From Aeromonas rivipollensis (lineage in GTDB: Bacteria; Pseudomonadota; Gammaproteobacteria; Enterobacterales; Aeromonadaceae): a DNA stretch of 64,000 bases. The position numbers and the translations under genes are program-made. Shown here piece after piece: positions 51,191-60,468 of this stretch. Numbering within the stretch: position 1 is the stretch's first letter; each line of letters begins with the position of its first letter. The stretch lies in the NCBI RefSeq assembly GCF_010974825.1, contig NZ_JAAILA010000008.1, forward strand, positions 124,001 to 188,000. Reading direction: 5' to 3'. Below the pieces are notes generated by a model that saw only the letters and a program-made list of their open reading frames with translations, made no database searches and was not told the origin of the DNA.

Positions 51191-51541
51191 TCACCCCAGC
51201 ACCAGCTTCAGATAACCGAGATGCAGATCTCGGTGCTCGTCCGCTGGCAGCTTGACCAGCACCTCGTCGTGCAGGAAGTGCGCCTTCTCGGTGGCCTGCG
51301 CAGGGTCCACCAGGCCCACAGCCACCAGCCTGGCGACGATGGCGAGCGCCAGCGCCATTGTCCCCTCGTCCGCCCGTCCCCAGCCGAAGGTGACCCCCTT
51401 TGCCGCCCCTTCCGTCAGGGGCTCGACCTCATCACCATTGACCCAGAGGACCATGGGGCTGCCCTCCTGCAGCCGCAGATAGATGCTCTGCCGCTCCCAC
51501 TCCCGGCGCCAGTCCACGGCAGATTCAGATGCCTGGGTCAT
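51191..51541 (-). CDS. Uncharacterised small cytoplasmic protein
   Basis: This 116-residue protein of mixed charge ('AVDWRREWERQSIYLRLQEG', 'GKV-like' segments absent) has no signal peptide or membrane helix, and I do not recognise its family. AAGGAGAG stands four bases before the ATG at 51541, which decides the start; the open frame continues to 51583. It ends 71 bases upstream of the fliE sigma-54 promoter on the same strand. Confidence 0.7.
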   Translation of the reverse strand: MTQASESAVDWRREWERQSIYLRLQEGSPMVLWVNGDEVEPLTEGAAKGVTFGWGRADEGTMALALAIVARLVAVGLVDPAQATEKAHFLHDEVLVKLPADEHRDLHLGYLKLVLG

Positions 51542-51583
51542 ACCACTCTCCTTGTTTAACGACTGTGTCTTGCTTTCGCCCAT

Positions 51584-51613
51584 GAAAAAGAGGGCCGAAG
51601 GCCCCCTTTTTAC
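51584..51613 (-). terminator. Rho-independent terminator of the SYLF gene
   Basis: AAAAAG-GGGCC / GGCCC-CTTTTT with loop GAA (one mismatch in the stem) lies beyond the SYLF gene and just before the small unknown gene. Confidence 0.75.
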
Positions 51614-51690
51614 TGCAAGTCAGGTCATTTAAACAGGCAGTATTTCAACATGATAAAAGAAAAATACCGGATCGCTGCCAGCGACCACCA

Positions 51691-52467
51691 TCACTTGTTC
51701 AGATCGTCATCCAGCCAGTATTTGGAACCCGAGATATTGGCATCGAGCAGCAGTCCCTTCTCCCCTATCTGGTAGATGGCCATGCCGCCATTGTACTTGG
51801 CGGTCAGCTCGGCGCTCTCCTTGCCGGCCACGGCCCCCACTTCGGAGGTGGCCTCCCAGCCCTTGTTGACGAAGGCATCGAACCTGGCCTTGTCTTCAAA
51901 CAGCACCACCTGCTGGTAGAACTTGCCCCCCATGCCGGCGGCCAGCCCGGCACCAAACATCTTCATATAGGTGTGCTTGCCCGTCTTGCGATTGATGGCA
52001 ACCCCGGATCCCTGGTTGGTGTGCACCATCAGGGAGAACTTGCGCGAGTCGAACACCGCATAGCCGTAGGCCTGGTCAAACAGCAGCTTGGCGGAGGGTT
52101 GCTCGTTGAACAGCCGCACCAGGGCGGTATCGGCCATGGTATCCAGGGCGGTTCTGGCCTCAGCGGGGGTCTTGGGTTCGAGCATGGTGTCGAGCTTCTT
52201 GTCGGCGGCCGTCAGCCACTCCTTGCCGGTGGCGGCGCTCTCTTCCGACCAGGCGCCCGCCTTGTTGTAGGCATCGGCTCCCCAGCTGGAGACTGACTCC
52301 CAGGTCGCCTTGGAGAAGTCGGTGATCCCCTGCCAGGCTTCCTTGCTGGTGTCGCTCACCGCGGTGCCAAGCTCGGAGGCCGCCTCCTTCAATTTCGCCC
52401 AGTCGGCATGGCTGGGGCCAGATGCAAGTGCCAGGACGGCGGCAATCAACCAGGATCGGCTCTTCAT
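51691..52467 (-). CDS. Exported SYLF (YSC84-type) domain protein
   Basis: This 258-residue protein has a signal peptide 'MKSRSWLIAAVLALASGPSH', a helical region rich in Ser, Trp and Lys (about 20-100), and a C-terminal SYLF-like domain with 'LLFDQAYGYAVFDSRKFSLM', 'NRKTGKHTYMKMFGAGLAAG' and 'QVVLFEDKARFDAF'. Related domains bind lipid in eukaryotes, and the bacterial role is unknown. AAGGAG precedes the ATG at 52467. Confidence 0.75.
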   Translation of the reverse strand: MKSRSWLIAAVLALASGPSHADWAKLKEAASELGTAVSDTSKEAWQGITDFSKATWESVSSWGADAYNKAGAWSEESAATGKEWLTAADKKLDTMLEPKTPAEARTALDTMADTALVRLFNEQPSAKLLFDQAYGYAVFDSRKFSLMVHTNQGSGVAINRKTGKHTYMKMFGAGLAAGMGGKFYQQVVLFEDKARFDAFVNKGWEATSEVGAVAGKESAELTAKYNGGMAIYQIGEKGLLLDANISGSKYWLDDDLNK

Positions 52468-52762
52468 TGTGTGCTCCTTAAATATCCCATCAGCGGACAT
52501 GCCACCCTATCAGATTTAAGCCAACTCAAAGAAGTCCTGTGTGCTTGTCCCCTCCACCCGGGTCAACCAGGGCCAGGCTTCCCCGGCGGCGAGGGGACGG
52601 CGGCCACCGCCCTCATGAGCGGGCACAGCCTCCCTGACGACAAGGGACAGAAGCTGACCGTAAATATTGTTCGGCCTGACAACCTCGGTTGTATAGTTTT
52701 TGGTTAGCCATTCCGGTAAAATCCGCGCCCTTGAATAAGAGCCACCTAAGAGTGATTGAGCG

Positions 52763-54091
52763 ATGTCCAACACAAAACAGGCCCCCAAAGTAGGATTCGT
52801 CTCCTTGGGTTGCCCCAAAAACCTGGTCGATTCCGAGCGCATCCTGACCCAGCTGCGTACCGAAGGGTACGATGTGGTGCCCAGCTATGACGATGCGGAA
52901 CTGGTGGTGGTCAACACCTGCGGCTTCATCGACAGCGCGGTACAGGAATCCCTGGAAGCGATCGGTGAGGCCCTGGCTGAAAACGGCAAGGTGATCGTCA
53001 CCGGCTGTCTCGGCGCCAAAGAGAACCAGATCCGCGAGATCCACCCCAAGGTGCTCGAGATCACCGGTCCCCACGCCTATGAAGAGGTGCTGGGCCACGT
53101 CCACAAATACGTGGCAAAGCCGACCCACAACCCCTTCACCAGCCTGGTGCCGGCCCACGGCGTCAAGCTGACCCCGCGCCACTACGCCTATCTGAAGATC
53201 TCCGAGGGCTGCAACCACCGCTGCACCTTCTGCATCATCCCCTCCATGCGCGGGGATCTGGTGAGCCGCCCCATCGGCGAGGTACTGGCCGAGGCCAAGC
53301 GTCTGAAAGAAGCCGGCGTGAAGGAGATCCTGGTCATCTCCCAGGACACCTCCGCCTACGGCGTGGACGTCAAGCACCGCACCGGTTTCTACGACGGCAT
53401 GCCGGTCAAGACCAGCATGGTCGCCCTGTGCGAAGAGCTGGCCAAGCTCGACATCTGGGTTCGCCTGCACTACGTCTACCCCTACCCGCACGTGGATGAC
53501 GTCATCCCGCTGATGCGCGATGGCAAGGTACTGCCTTACCTGGACATACCGCTGCAACACGCCAGCCCGCGCATCCTGAAGCTGATGAAGCGCCCGGGTA
53601 CCGTCGAGCGCACCCTGGAGCGCATCCAGAAGTGGCGCGAGATCTGCCCCGAGATCACCCTGCGCTCCACCTTCATCGTCGGTTTCCCCGGCGAGACCGA
53701 AGAAGAGTTCCAGATGCTGCTGGACTTCATCGACAAGGCTGAACTGGACAGGGTTGGCTGCTTCAAATACAGCCCGGTCGAAGGCGCCAAGGCCAACGAG
53801 CTGCCGGATCCTGTGCCGGAAGACGTCCAGGAAGAGCGCTTCCAGCGCTTCATGGAGCTGCAACAGCAGGTCTCCGTTCGCAAGCTGGCCCGCAAGGTCG
53901 GCCAGGAGATGACAGTGCTGATTGACGAAGTGGACGAAGAGGGCGCCACTGGCCGATCCTTCGCCGACGCCCCCGAGATCGACGGCCTGGTCTACCTGAA
54001 CGGCGAAACTGGCCTCAAGCCCGGCGATCTGGTCAAGGTCCGCATCGATGAGGCGGACGAGTACGATCTGTGGGCCAGCCTGGTCAAGTAA
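52763..54091 (+). CDS. rimO: Ribosomal protein S12 methylthiotransferase RimO
   Basis: This 442-residue radical-SAM enzyme has an N-terminal UPF0004 domain ('[20 protein letters not shown]', '[10 protein letters not shown]', 'VTGCLGAKE') with three cysteines for an auxiliary cluster, the radical-SAM motif '[18 protein letters not shown]', and a C-terminal TRAM domain. It adds a methylthio group to the conserved aspartate of ribosomal protein S12. It is a single gene with its own terminator. Confidence 0.97.
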   Translation: MSNTKQAPKVGFVSLGCPKNLVDSERILTQLRTEGYDVVPSYDDAELVVVNTCGFIDSAVQESLEAIGEALAENGKVIVTGCLGAKENQIREIHPKVLEITGPHAYEEVLGHVHKYVAKPTHNPFTSLVPAHGVKLTPRHYAYLKISEGCNHRCTFCIIPSMRGDLVSRPIGEVLAEAKRLKEAGVKEILVISQDTSAYGVDVKHRTGFYDGMPVKTSMVALCEELAKLDIWVRLHYVYPYPHVDDVIPLMRDGKVLPYLDIPLQHASPRILKLMKRPGTVERTLERIQKWREICPEITLRSTFIVGFPGETEEEFQMLLDFIDKAELDRVGCFKYSPVEGAKANELPDPVPEDVQEERFQRFMELQQQVSVRKLARKVGQEMTVLIDEVDEEGATGRSFADAPEIDGLVYLNGETGLKPGDLVKVRIDEADEYDLWASLVK

Positions 54092-54114
54092 TCCGCTAAC
54101 GGATGTGGCGCCCG

Positions 54115-54147
54115 AAGCCAGTCAGTGAATGCTGACTGGCTTTTTTA
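54115..54147 (+). terminator. Rho-independent terminator of rimO
   Basis: AAGCCAGTCAG / CTGACTGGCTT with a six-base loop is followed by TTTTTA. Confidence 0.9.
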
Positions 54148-54649
54148 TTGCCCGAAATCAACCAACACGAAAACCCCTCGGCAGCCGGCGCCGGGTCCTT
54201 GCGCAAATAGGACGCCCCCCATCATCACCCGACTCACCGGGAGATGCCCCTCAGTGAGCCAGCGCACAGTTCTGCCCCTCACCCCGGTTCTCTTGTTTCA
54301 AGCTCAAAAAAAAGCCACTGAAGGGGAGCAAAAACGAGCACGATCCACTTCACACTATCGTCTTTGAATTGTCATAAAGGGTGACTTGGTACTTTGTGAG
54401 AATTAATGCAAGCGTATAATTTAAAAGGATTAAAAATAGAGTTTGACGATAATGACGAGAGAGTCCGAGTTTTTACGATATCGACGAAATGAAGAGTTGT
54501 TGTTTTCCTGTTAACTCTGCTTTTCTAAGGGCGTTGGATGACACAACTACAAGGGTGCAAAACCTGACCAACATTGAGGGCCGGCATCCAAGCATGGGAT
54601 CCGGTGCTCCATTCCAAAACCATGGAAGACCAATAAGAAAGGAAAAAAT
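54148..54649 (+). other. Long AT-rich leader of the chitooligosaccharide operon
   Basis: About 500 bases without a supported gene separate rimO from the binding-protein gene. The second half is AT-rich and contains the candidate promoter, leaving a transcript leader of roughly 220 bases. Short frames (54125-54367, 54489-54701) have no ribosome binding sites or family features and I reject them. Confidence 0.6.
54393..54420 (+). promoter_or_regulatory. Candidate sigma-70 promoter of the chitooligosaccharide operon
   Basis: A perfect TATAAT at 54415-54420 is preceded by TTTGTG at 54393-54398 (16-base spacer). TGTGA with a degenerate partner overlaps the -35, which could be half of a CRP site. 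The Vibrio operon is controlled by ChiS, but I cannot see a site for it. Confidence 0.5.
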
Positions 54650-56332
54650 ATGCTTGCCAAAGTATCCAAAATCGCTACCTCAGTCATGCTGGGAACCCTG
54701 ATGCTCGGTGCCGCCGGCACCGCCATGGCCGCCGAGAACAAGACGGTGCTGACCCTGGTCGCGCAACAGGAGACCGCATGGGTCAAGAACTTCAACCCCT
54801 TCCTGCAGGCCGGTCTGCTGCACACCACCCGTCACTTCATCTATGAGCCGCTGGTGATCTTCAACGATATGCAGGGTGGCAAACCCGTCTATCGTCTGGC
54901 CACCAACTACGCCTTCAGCGATGACCTGAAGTCGGTCACCTTCGACCTGCGCGAAGGGGTCAAGTGGTCCGATGGTGAAGCCTTCACCGCCGACGACATC
55001 CTCTTCTCCTTCAACCTGGTCAAGGCCAACAAGGCGCTGGACGAGCGCTCCATCTGGACTCAGATCAAGGGTGTCGAGAAGCTGGGTGAGCACAAGGTCA
55101 AATTCGACCTGGCCGAGGTCAACACCAACGTGGTGAACGACCTGGTGCTGGTGCCCATAGTCCCCGAGCATCAGTGGAAGTCGGTAAAAGACCCGGTTGC
55201 CTTCACCAACGACAAGCCGGTCGGCACAGGTCCCTTCACCGAAGTGGACAACTTCTCCGCCCAGCTCTATACCCAGTGCCGCAACCCGCACTACTGGGAC
55301 AACGCCAACCTTGCCATCGACTGCCTGCGCATGCCGCAGATGGCCACCAACGACCAGGTACTGGCTGCCGTGATGAAGGGTGACGTGGACTGGTTCGGCT
55401 CCTTCGTGCCGGACATCGAGCGCCTCTACGTCGGCAACGATCCCAAGAACAACAAGTACTGGTTCCCCGCCTCCGGCACAGTGGCGTTCAACGTCAACTT
55501 CCAGAGCAAGAACCCGGGCAATAACGAAGCCTTCAACGACATCAACTTCCGCCGCGCCTTCTCCATGGCGATGGACCGCCAGTCCATGGTGGACATCGCA
55601 GGCTACGGCTACCCGACCGTCAACGAATACCCCTCTGGTCTGGGCAAGGCATTCGCCTCCTGGGACAACCCGGACGTCGAGAAGAAATACGGCAAATACA
55701 ACAAGTTCGACCTGGAAGGTGCCAAGGCTCTGCTGAAGGAAGCGGGCTACAAGGACTGTGACGGCGACAAGTTCCTCGACACCCCGAGCTGCAAGAAGAT
55801 CGAGTTCAAGGTGCTGGTACCGAACGGCTGGACCGACTGGGTCAACACAGTCCAGATCGGTGTGGAAGGGCTGCAGGCCCTGGGCCTGAACGCCAAGACC
55901 TCCACCCCGGAGGCCACCGTCTGGACCGAGAACCTGATCACAGGTGACTTCGACGTCGCCCTGCAGGGGTACTTTGCCGGTGCCAACCCGCACAAGTACT
56001 TCGAGACCGCCTTCCACTCCCGCAACATGGGTGAGCGCGGCAACCGCTTCGCGGCGCCCCGTTACAAGGATCCCGAGCTCGACAAGCTGATCGATGACTT
56101 CACCCAGACCGCCGATGCGGCCAAGCAGAAGGAGATCATGTTTGCCATCCAGGAACGCGTCGGTGCCAACCAGACCATAATCCCTGTGTTCAACAACCCG
56201 ACCTGGTACGAATACAGCACCAAGCGCTTCAATGGCTGGTTCAGTGCCGACAACCCGGTCGCCAAGCCGCAGGTACACCCGGACACCCCGGAACGTCTGC
56301 TGCACGTGTTGTCACTCAAGCCAAACAGCTAA
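54650..56332 (+). CDS. Periplasmic chitooligosaccharide-binding protein
   Basis: This 560-residue protein belongs to the dipeptide/oligosaccharide-binding family 5. A signal peptide ends near 'MLGAAGTAMAAENK'. Family features include 'DLREGVKWSDGEAFTADDIL', 'LVPIVPEHQW' and 'NDINFRRAFSMAMDRQSMVD'. The downstream genes match, in order, the (GlcNAc)n catabolic operon of Vibrio, whose first gene encodes this binding protein, which also controls the sensor ChiS there. AAAGGA precedes the start. A terminator-like hairpin follows it. Confidence 0.88.
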   Translation: MLAKVSKIATSVMLGTLMLGAAGTAMAAENKTVLTLVAQQETAWVKNFNPFLQAGLLHTTRHFIYEPLVIFNDMQGGKPVYRLATNYAFSDDLKSVTFDLREGVKWSDGEAFTADDILFSFNLVKANKALDERSIWTQIKGVEKLGEHKVKFDLAEVNTNVVNDLVLVPIVPEHQWKSVKDPVAFTNDKPVGTGPFTEVDNFSAQLYTQCRNPHYWDNANLAIDCLRMPQMATNDQVLAAVMKGDVDWFGSFVPDIERLYVGNDPKNNKYWFPASGTVAFNVNFQSKNPGNNEAFNDINFRRAFSMAMDRQSMVDIAGYGYPTVNEYPSGLGKAFASWDNPDVEKKYGKYNKFDLEGAKALLKEAGYKDCDGDKFLDTPSCKKIEFKVLVPNGWTDWVNTVQIGVEGLQALGLNAKTSTPEATVWTENLITGDFDVALQGYFAGANPHKYFETAFHSRNMGERGNRFAAPRYKDPELDKLIDDFTQTADAAKQKEIMFAIQERVGANQTIIPVFNNPTWYEYSTKRFNGWFSADNPVAKPQVHPDTPERLLHVLSLKPNS

Positions 56333-56339
56333 CCACCTC

Positions 56340-56362
56340 GGCCCCCTGCGGGGGGCCTTTTT
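56340..56362 (+). terminator. Attenuator hairpin after the binding-protein gene
   Basis: GGCCCCC / GGGGGCC with loop TGCG is followed by five T. Being inside the operon, it should let the binding protein be made in excess over the permeases, as is common for such systems. Confidence 0.75.
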
Positions 56363-56449
56363 CCCCGCCATGTCTTCCATCCCCCGTCTTTGCCGGGGTT
56401 GGGGGAGCTTTGCCCGGCGCGGGGCAGGCTTGCAGTAAAAGGTATCACC

Positions 56450-57433
56450 ATGGGATTTATACTAAGACGCTTCTCCTTCTATCTGGTCGCCTTCCTGGTG
56501 GCCGCCACCATCAACTTCCTGCTGCCCAGAGCCATGCCCGGAGATCCCGTCTCCGTCATGTTCGCCCGGGCCGGCGCCATGATGGAACCTGCCGCCCTCG
56601 AAGCCCTCAAGGCCACCTTCGGGTTCGTTGACGGTCCCATCACCACCCAGTTTCTCGCCTATGTGAAGAGTGTCTTCACCTGGGATCTCGGCACCTCGGT
56701 GCGCTACTACCCCCAACCTGTCGCCGACGTGCTCGGTCGCGCCATCGGCTGGACCCTGTTCCTGGTGGGCACCTCCACCATACTGAGCTTCTCCATCGGC
56801 TCCATCGTCGGCATCTTCGCCGCCTGGTACCGGGGGGGACGCATGGACAGCATCCTCTCCCCGCTCACCCTGGTGATGCAGGCCATTCCGCCCGTGGTGG
56901 TCTCCCTGCTCGCCCTCTTCCTGTTCGGGGTCAGCCTCGGCTGGCTGCCCATCGGCTACGCCTACAGCCCGGAGATCCCCGCCGATTTCGGTTGGGAACA
57001 CATCAAGAGCATCATGCTGCACGCCATCATGCCGGTGGGCACCCTGGCCATGGTGCAGGTGGGGGGCTTCCTCATCACCATGCGCAACAACATGATCAAC
57101 CTGCTCGGCGAGGACTACATCACCATGGCCAAGGCCAAGGGGCTCTCCAGCAACAGGGTCATCTTCAACTACGGCGCCCGCAACGCCGTGCTGCCCAGCG
57201 TCACCGCCCTCTCCATGGCGCTCGGCTTCGTCATCGGCGGCTCCCTCATCACCGAGGTGATCTTCAACTACCCGGGCCTCGGGCTCACTCTCTACCAGGG
57301 CATACTGGCCCGCGACTACCCGCTCATTCAGGGGCAACTGCTCATCATGACCATCACCATGCTCAGCTTCAATTTCCTGGCGGACGTGCTCTATGTCTTC
57401 CTGGATCCCCGTCTGCGTACAGGAGGCAAATAA
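56450..57433 (+). CDS. Chitooligosaccharide ABC transporter permease 1 (DppB type)
   Basis: This permease of about 327 residues has six membrane helices, with the N-terminal 'FLLPRAMPGDPVSVMFAR' and the EAA loop 'DYITMAKAKGLSSNRVIFNY' ending in 'RNAVLPSVTAL'. It forms the channel with the second permease. The ATG at 56450 follows AAAAGG; the earlier in-frame ATG at 56390 lies in the leader and has no signal. Confidence 0.92.
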   Translation: MGFILRRFSFYLVAFLVAATINFLLPRAMPGDPVSVMFARAGAMMEPAALEALKATFGFVDGPITTQFLAYVKSVFTWDLGTSVRYYPQPVADVLGRAIGWTLFLVGTSTILSFSIGSIVGIFAAWYRGGRMDSILSPLTLVMQAIPPVVVSLLALFLFGVSLGWLPIGYAYSPEIPADFGWEHIKSIMLHAIMPVGTLAMVQVGGFLITMRNNMINLLGEDYITMAKAKGLSSNRVIFNYGARNAVLPSVTALSMALGFVIGGSLITEVIFNYPGLGLTLYQGILARDYPLIQGQLLIMTITMLSFNFLADVLYVFLDPRLRTGGK

Positions 57434-57434
57434 G

Positions 57435-58343
57435 ATGCGTATGCCGACTATTTTAAAAATCCTGCTGGGCAACAAGAAGGCCGCCTTCGGCCTCGCCATC
57501 GTGGTCACCTTCGTGCTGATGGCCCTGTTTGCCCCGCTGCTCGCCAGCAACGAGCCCACCAAGCGGGTCGCCCGCCCGCACCAGCCCCCCAGCGTGGAGC
57601 TGGTGATGGGCTCCAACCGCATGGGCCACGATCTCTGGGCCCAGTTCACCAGCGGCGCCCGCATCTCCCTCATGGTGGGCTTCGGGGCAGGACTGCTGGT
57701 CTGCGCCCTCGCCATCGGCATCGGCATCACAGCCGGTTACTTCGGCGGCGTGGTGGACGAGTGCCTCACCTTCCTGATGAACGTGGTGCTGGTGATCCCC
57801 AACCTCCCCCTGCTGCTGGTATTGGCAAGCTTTATCGGGGAGGCGTCACCGACGGTGATTGCGCTCATCATAGGCTTTACCTCCTGGGCCTATGGCGCGC
57901 GCGTCATCCGTGCCCAGACCCTGGCGCTGCGGGAGAAAGAGTTCGTCATCGCCGCCGAAGTGCTGGGGGAGCCGGCCTGGCGCATCATACTGGTGGAGAT
58001 ACTGCCCAACCTCATCTCCATCATAGGGGTGAGCTTCATCGGCTCCATCATCTACGCCATCGTCACCGAGGCGACCCTGGAGTTCCTGGGACTCGGCGAC
58101 CCCACAGTGGTCAGCTGGGGCATCATGCTCTACAACGCCCAGACCTCCAGCGCCATCCTGGTAGGCGCCTGGTGGGAAATCTTGGCCCCCTGCTTCGCCA
58201 TCGCCACCCTGGGGGCGGGTCTGGCCATGCTCAACTTCGCCATCGACGAAATCGCCAACCCTCAACTGCGTTCCCACAAGGGCCTGCGTCGCTGGAAACA
58301 GCTCGCCGTCCCGGTCACCGTCGCTCAGGAGAAGACAGCATGA
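57435..58343 (+). CDS. Chitooligosaccharide ABC transporter permease 2 (DppC type)
   Basis: This 302-residue permease has six helices, with 'LVMGSNRMGHDLWAQFTSGA' and the EAA loop 'FVIAAEVLGEPAWRIILVEI'. The AGGAGG ribosome binding site lies inside the end of the first permease gene, and one base separates the two genes. Its stop overlaps the next start by ATGA. Confidence 0.92.
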   Translation: MRMPTILKILLGNKKAAFGLAIVVTFVLMALFAPLLASNEPTKRVARPHQPPSVELVMGSNRMGHDLWAQFTSGARISLMVGFGAGLLVCALAIGIGITAGYFGGVVDECLTFLMNVVLVIPNLPLLLVLASFIGEASPTVIALIIGFTSWAYGARVIRAQTLALREKEFVIAAEVLGEPAWRIILVEILPNLISIIGVSFIGSIIYAIVTEATLEFLGLGDPTVVSWGIMLYNAQTSSAILVGAWWEILAPCFAIATLGAGLAMLNFAIDEIANPQLRSHKGLRRWKQLAVPVTVAQEKTA

Positions 58344-59362
58344 GCTCGCAACAACCCCTGCTGTCGGTGCGCCAGCTCTGCGTCGACTACATCACAGAGA
58401 GCGGCGACGTGCGCGCCGTCAACTCGGTCAGCTTTGACATAGCCCCAGGCGAAGTCTTCGGCCTCGCCGGCGAGTCCGGCTGCGGCAAGTCCACGGTCGC
58501 CTTCTCGGTGGCCCGGCTGCACAAGCCGCCCGCCTACATCAGCGGCGGCGAGATCCTGTTCAAGGGGGAGAACATCCTCGGCTTCGACGACGAGCGGCTG
58601 CGCAGCTACCGCTGGCGCCAGGCGAGCGTGGTGTTCCAGTCTGCCATGAATGCCTTGAACCCGGTGCTGCGGATGGAGGAGCAGTTCTGCGACGTGCTGC
58701 TGGCCCACAACCCCGGCATGACCCGCTACGAGGCGATCAAGCGCGCCCAGGAGCTGCTGGAGATAGTCGACATCCACCCGAGCCGGCTCAAGGACTACCC
58801 GCACCAGTTCTCCGGCGGCATGCGCCAGCGGCTGGTGATCGCCATCGCCATGGCCCTCAACCCCGAGCTCCTGATCATGGATGAGCCCACCACGGCGCTG
58901 GATGTGGTGGTGCAGCGGGAGATACTGCAGAAGGTCTACGCCCTCAAGGCGAAGTTCAACTTCTCCATTCTCTTCATCACCCACGACCTCTCGCTCATGG
59001 TCGAGTTCTGCGATCGCATCGGCATCATGTATGCGGGCGAACTGGTGGAGGTGGCGCCGGCCAAGGCGATACTGACCGCGCCCCTGCACCCCTATACCAA
59101 AGGGCTCGGCAACTCCTTCCCGCCCCTGCACGGCCCGAAAACCGTGCTGGAGGGGATCCCCGGCACCCCGCTCAACCTGCTGGAGGTGCCGGTCGGCTGC
59201 CGCTTCCAGGCCCGCTGCGGCAAGGTGCACGATCGCTGCCGTCAGGAATATACCGCCCTCGCCGAGATCCGGCCCGGACAGCAGGCCGCCTGCCACCTCT
59301 ATGACTCGGCCGAGGAACAACTGGATCACCCCATCTATCTGGACAAGGCCGCTGGCTGTTAA
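58340..59362 (+). CDS. Chitooligosaccharide ABC transporter ATPase 1 (DppD type)
   Basis: This 340-residue ATPase has Walker A '[19 protein letters not shown]', signature '[17 protein letters not shown]', Walker B '[14 protein letters not shown]' and the C-terminal cysteine cluster '[16 protein letters not shown]' found in the oligopeptide branch. It overlaps the second permease by ATGA and powers uptake of chitooligosaccharides. Confidence 0.93.
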   Translation: MSSQQPLLSVRQLCVDYITESGDVRAVNSVSFDIAPGEVFGLAGESGCGKSTVAFSVARLHKPPAYISGGEILFKGENILGFDDERLRSYRWRQASVVFQSAMNALNPVLRMEEQFCDVLLAHNPGMTRYEAIKRAQELLEIVDIHPSRLKDYPHQFSGGMRQRLVIAIAMALNPELLIMDEPTTALDVVVQREILQKVYALKAKFNFSILFITHDLSLMVEFCDRIGIMYAGELVEVAPAKAILTAPLHPYTKGLGNSFPPLHGPKTVLEGIPGTPLNLLEVPVGCRFQARCGKVHDRCRQEYTALAEIRPGQQAACHLYDSAEEQLDHPIYLDKAAGC

Positions 59363-59373
59363 GGATGTCTGTC

Positions 59374-60366
59374 ATGCAAATCGCCCAAACCGACGCGCCC
59401 ATCATCGAGGTCCAGCATCTCTACAAGGACTTCGCCGTCAACTCCAATGCCATCAAGAGCGGCAAGATGCGGGCCCTCTCCGACATCACCTTCAACCTGC
59501 ACCGGGGCCGCGCCCTGGCGGTGGTGGGGGAGTCGGGCTCCGGCAAGAGCACCATCGCCAAGATCATCGCCAAGATGTACAAGCTCTCCAACGGCCGCAT
59601 CCTCTACCGCGGCCGGGATCTGGAGGAGTTCAACAAGGGCACAGCCCTGCTGGACTATCGCCAGAGCGTGCAGATGGTATGGCAAGACCCGTTCGGTTCG
59701 CTCAACCCGACCCACACCATCTACCACCACATAGCCCGCCCCCTGCTGCTGCACAGCAAGGTGCTCGACAAGAAAGATCTGCCGGACATGGTCTATGCCC
59801 TGCTGGAAAAAGTGGGGCTGACCCCGGCCAAGGCCACGGCAGCCAAGTATCCCCACCAGCTCTCCGGCGGCCAGCGCCAGCGGGTCAACATAGCCCGCAA
59901 CCTGGCGGTGGAGGCGGAAGTGGTGCTGGCGGACGAGCCCACCTCCATGCTCGACGTCTCCATTCGCATCGGCATCCTCAACCTGATGGAGCAGATGAAG
60001 AACGAGCTCGGCGTCTCCATGCTCTACATCACCCACGACATCGCCACCGCCCGCTACGTGGCGGAAGATCTCGCGGTCATGTACGTGGGGCACATGGTGG
60101 AGTGGGGCGAGGTGGACGAGATACTGCACCACCCCCAGCACCCCTATACCCAGTTGCTCATCTCGGCGGTGCCCGACCCCGAGAAGAGCATCCATGCCGA
60201 GCTGGAGGGGGGCCGCAAGGGGGAAATCCCGCTCTGGACCCCGGAATCCCGGGGCTGCCCCTTCGCCGGTCGCTGCCATCAGGCAATGGCTCGCTGCAAG
60301 GAGAGCCTGCCGCCGGTGACCAAGCTTGCCGACAACCACTTCGTGCGCTGCTACCTGCACGAATAA
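59374..60366 (+). CDS. Chitooligosaccharide ABC transporter ATPase 2 (DppF type)
   Basis: This ATPase of about 330 residues has Walker A 'VVGESGSGKSTIAKIIAKM', signature 'LSGGQRQRVNIARNLAV', Walker B 'EVVLADEPTSMLDV' and a C-terminal 'GCPFAGRCHQAMARC'. I prefer the ATG at 59374 because AAGGA stands eight bases before it. The ATG at 59365 directly abuts that signal. Confidence 0.92.
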   Translation: MQIAQTDAPIIEVQHLYKDFAVNSNAIKSGKMRALSDITFNLHRGRALAVVGESGSGKSTIAKIIAKMYKLSNGRILYRGRDLEEFNKGTALLDYRQSVQMVWQDPFGSLNPTHTIYHHIARPLLLHSKVLDKKDLPDMVYALLEKVGLTPAKATAAKYPHQLSGGQRQRVNIARNLAVEAEVVLADEPTSMLDVSIRIGILNLMEQMKNELGVSMLYITHDIATARYVAEDLAVMYVGHMVEWGEVDEILHHPQHPYTQLLISAVPDPEKSIHAELEGGRKGEIPLWTPESRGCPFAGRCHQAMARCKESLPPVTKLADNHFVRCYLHE

Positions 60367-60417
60367 GCCAGCCCCCCACGCCGGGGGCGGCCTTACCGGC
60401 CCGCGACACCTTCACCC

Positions 60418-60437
60418 GGGCCTCCTCGCGAGGCCCC
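60418..60437 (+). other. GC-rich hairpin before the GH9 gene
   Basis: GGGCCTC / GAGGCCC can pair, without a T-run, in the 102-base gap between the second ATPase and the GH9 gene. It may stabilise or separate transcript segments. No other feature is seen in this gap. Confidence 0.35.
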
Positions 60438-60468
60438 TTCATTGCCCCAGACCAGGGAGTAAAGCTGG

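Noticed and set aside
54125-54701. Two short plus-strand frames in the operon leader
   Set aside because: The first overlaps the rimO terminator. The second has no ribosome binding site and runs into the binding-protein start in another frame.
54680-56305. 541-codon minus-strand frame opposite the binding-protein gene
   Set aside because: Shadow frame. The plus-strand gene has a signal peptide, ribosome binding site and family motifs.
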